NCBI RefSeq assembly: GCF_002104455.1
Contig: NZ_NBOC01000001.1
Span: 1-64,000 of the forward strand
Direction: 5' to 3'
DNA from: Colwellia chukchiensis
Lineage (GTDB): Bacteria; Pseudomonadota; Gammaproteobacteria; Enterobacterales; Alteromonadaceae
DNA length: 64,000 nucleotides
In this document: one piece after another, positions 63,984 to 64,000 of the stretch
Layout: each line of letters begins with the position of its first letter
How positions within the stretch are numbered: position 1 is the first letter of the stretch
Program-made: the position numbers and the translations under genes
Notes under the pieces: generated by a model
Database searches by the model: none
The model's input: the letters and a program-made list of their open reading frames with translations, nothing else
Told to the model about the DNA's origin: nothing

Positions 63984-64000
63984 ATGGCGGCCAAACTCGC
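63984..64000 (+). CDS. Possible gene start cut by the window edge
   Basis: ATGGCGGCCAAACTCGC with a TAGGAT-like site just upstream would begin a protein MAAKL. Only five codons are visible, so this is tentative. A short frame at 63822-63929 has no support. Confidence 0.3.

Overview
The window is from a marine gammaproteobacterium. Codon use, moderate GC and gene content (RraB, MlaA with a lipoprotein hydrolase, large TonB receptor, DmdC-type acyl-CoA dehydrogenase, ccm genes) best fit the Alteromonadales, near Colwellia/Thalassotalea. This is inferred from gene content; no marker gene such as 16S rRNA is present.

Bases 1 to about 28,445 are an accessory island. It opens with the end of an IS3-family transposase abutting the tail of a truncated gene. 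A copper-handling operon follows (346-6920): diheme cytochrome c, MerR regulator, P1B-1 Cu(I) ATPase, cupredoxin, PII-like protein, small membrane proteins, a methyltransferase-like membrane protein, a Met/His-rich periplasmic protein and a lipoprotein. Next come an orphan fliE behind a textbook sigma-54 promoter and a serine resolvase with res-like dyads over its start. The defence block (8186-20333) holds qatABCD, a GHKL-ATPase/STAS-winged-helix pair, a promoter set among three copies of a 13-bp operator-like word, small genes, a type I CBASS (CD-NTase plus Cap15-like effector), a three-TM protein, a nuclease-like protein and, on the minus strand, a phosphoribosyltransferase-like gene. The mercury block (20574-27875) has merR, a glutamate dehydrogenase gene and merTPCAD on the minus strand, then a second MerR-controlled thiol-metal operon whose last gene is broken. 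The island ends at a junction where a Phd/ParE-type toxin and a chromosomal phoH gene are both truncated (28367-28884).

Bases 28,979-45,405 look like chromosomal core: hybrid histidine kinase, transglutaminase-like protein, DmdC-type acyl-CoA dehydrogenase, OmpR-type regulator, lipoprotein hydrolase plus mlaA, plsC-rraB, a TonB receptor and a TPR sulfotransferase. A 264-bp MITE-like element follows.

Bases 45,746-53,452 encode the arginine transaminase pathway (aruH, aruI, guanidinobutyraldehyde dehydrogenase) with an MFS transporter, a divergent TetR regulator with three operator-like repeats, and a GlxA/AraC-type regulator. Bases 53,775-60,733 form an acyl-CoA catabolic cluster (NDP-forming CoA ligase, CaiD-like hydratase, acyl-CoA dehydrogenase, NPD-type flavoenzyme, EtfBA). 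No guanidinobutyrase lies between them, so this cluster may take over 4-guanidinobutyrate as a CoA ester (hypothesis). The window closes with ccmABCDE on the minus strand; ccmFGH does not follow.

The most novel candidate is the GHKL/STAS-wHTH pair with its repeated operator at the CBASS promoter, a possible new regulatory module for anti-phage defence.
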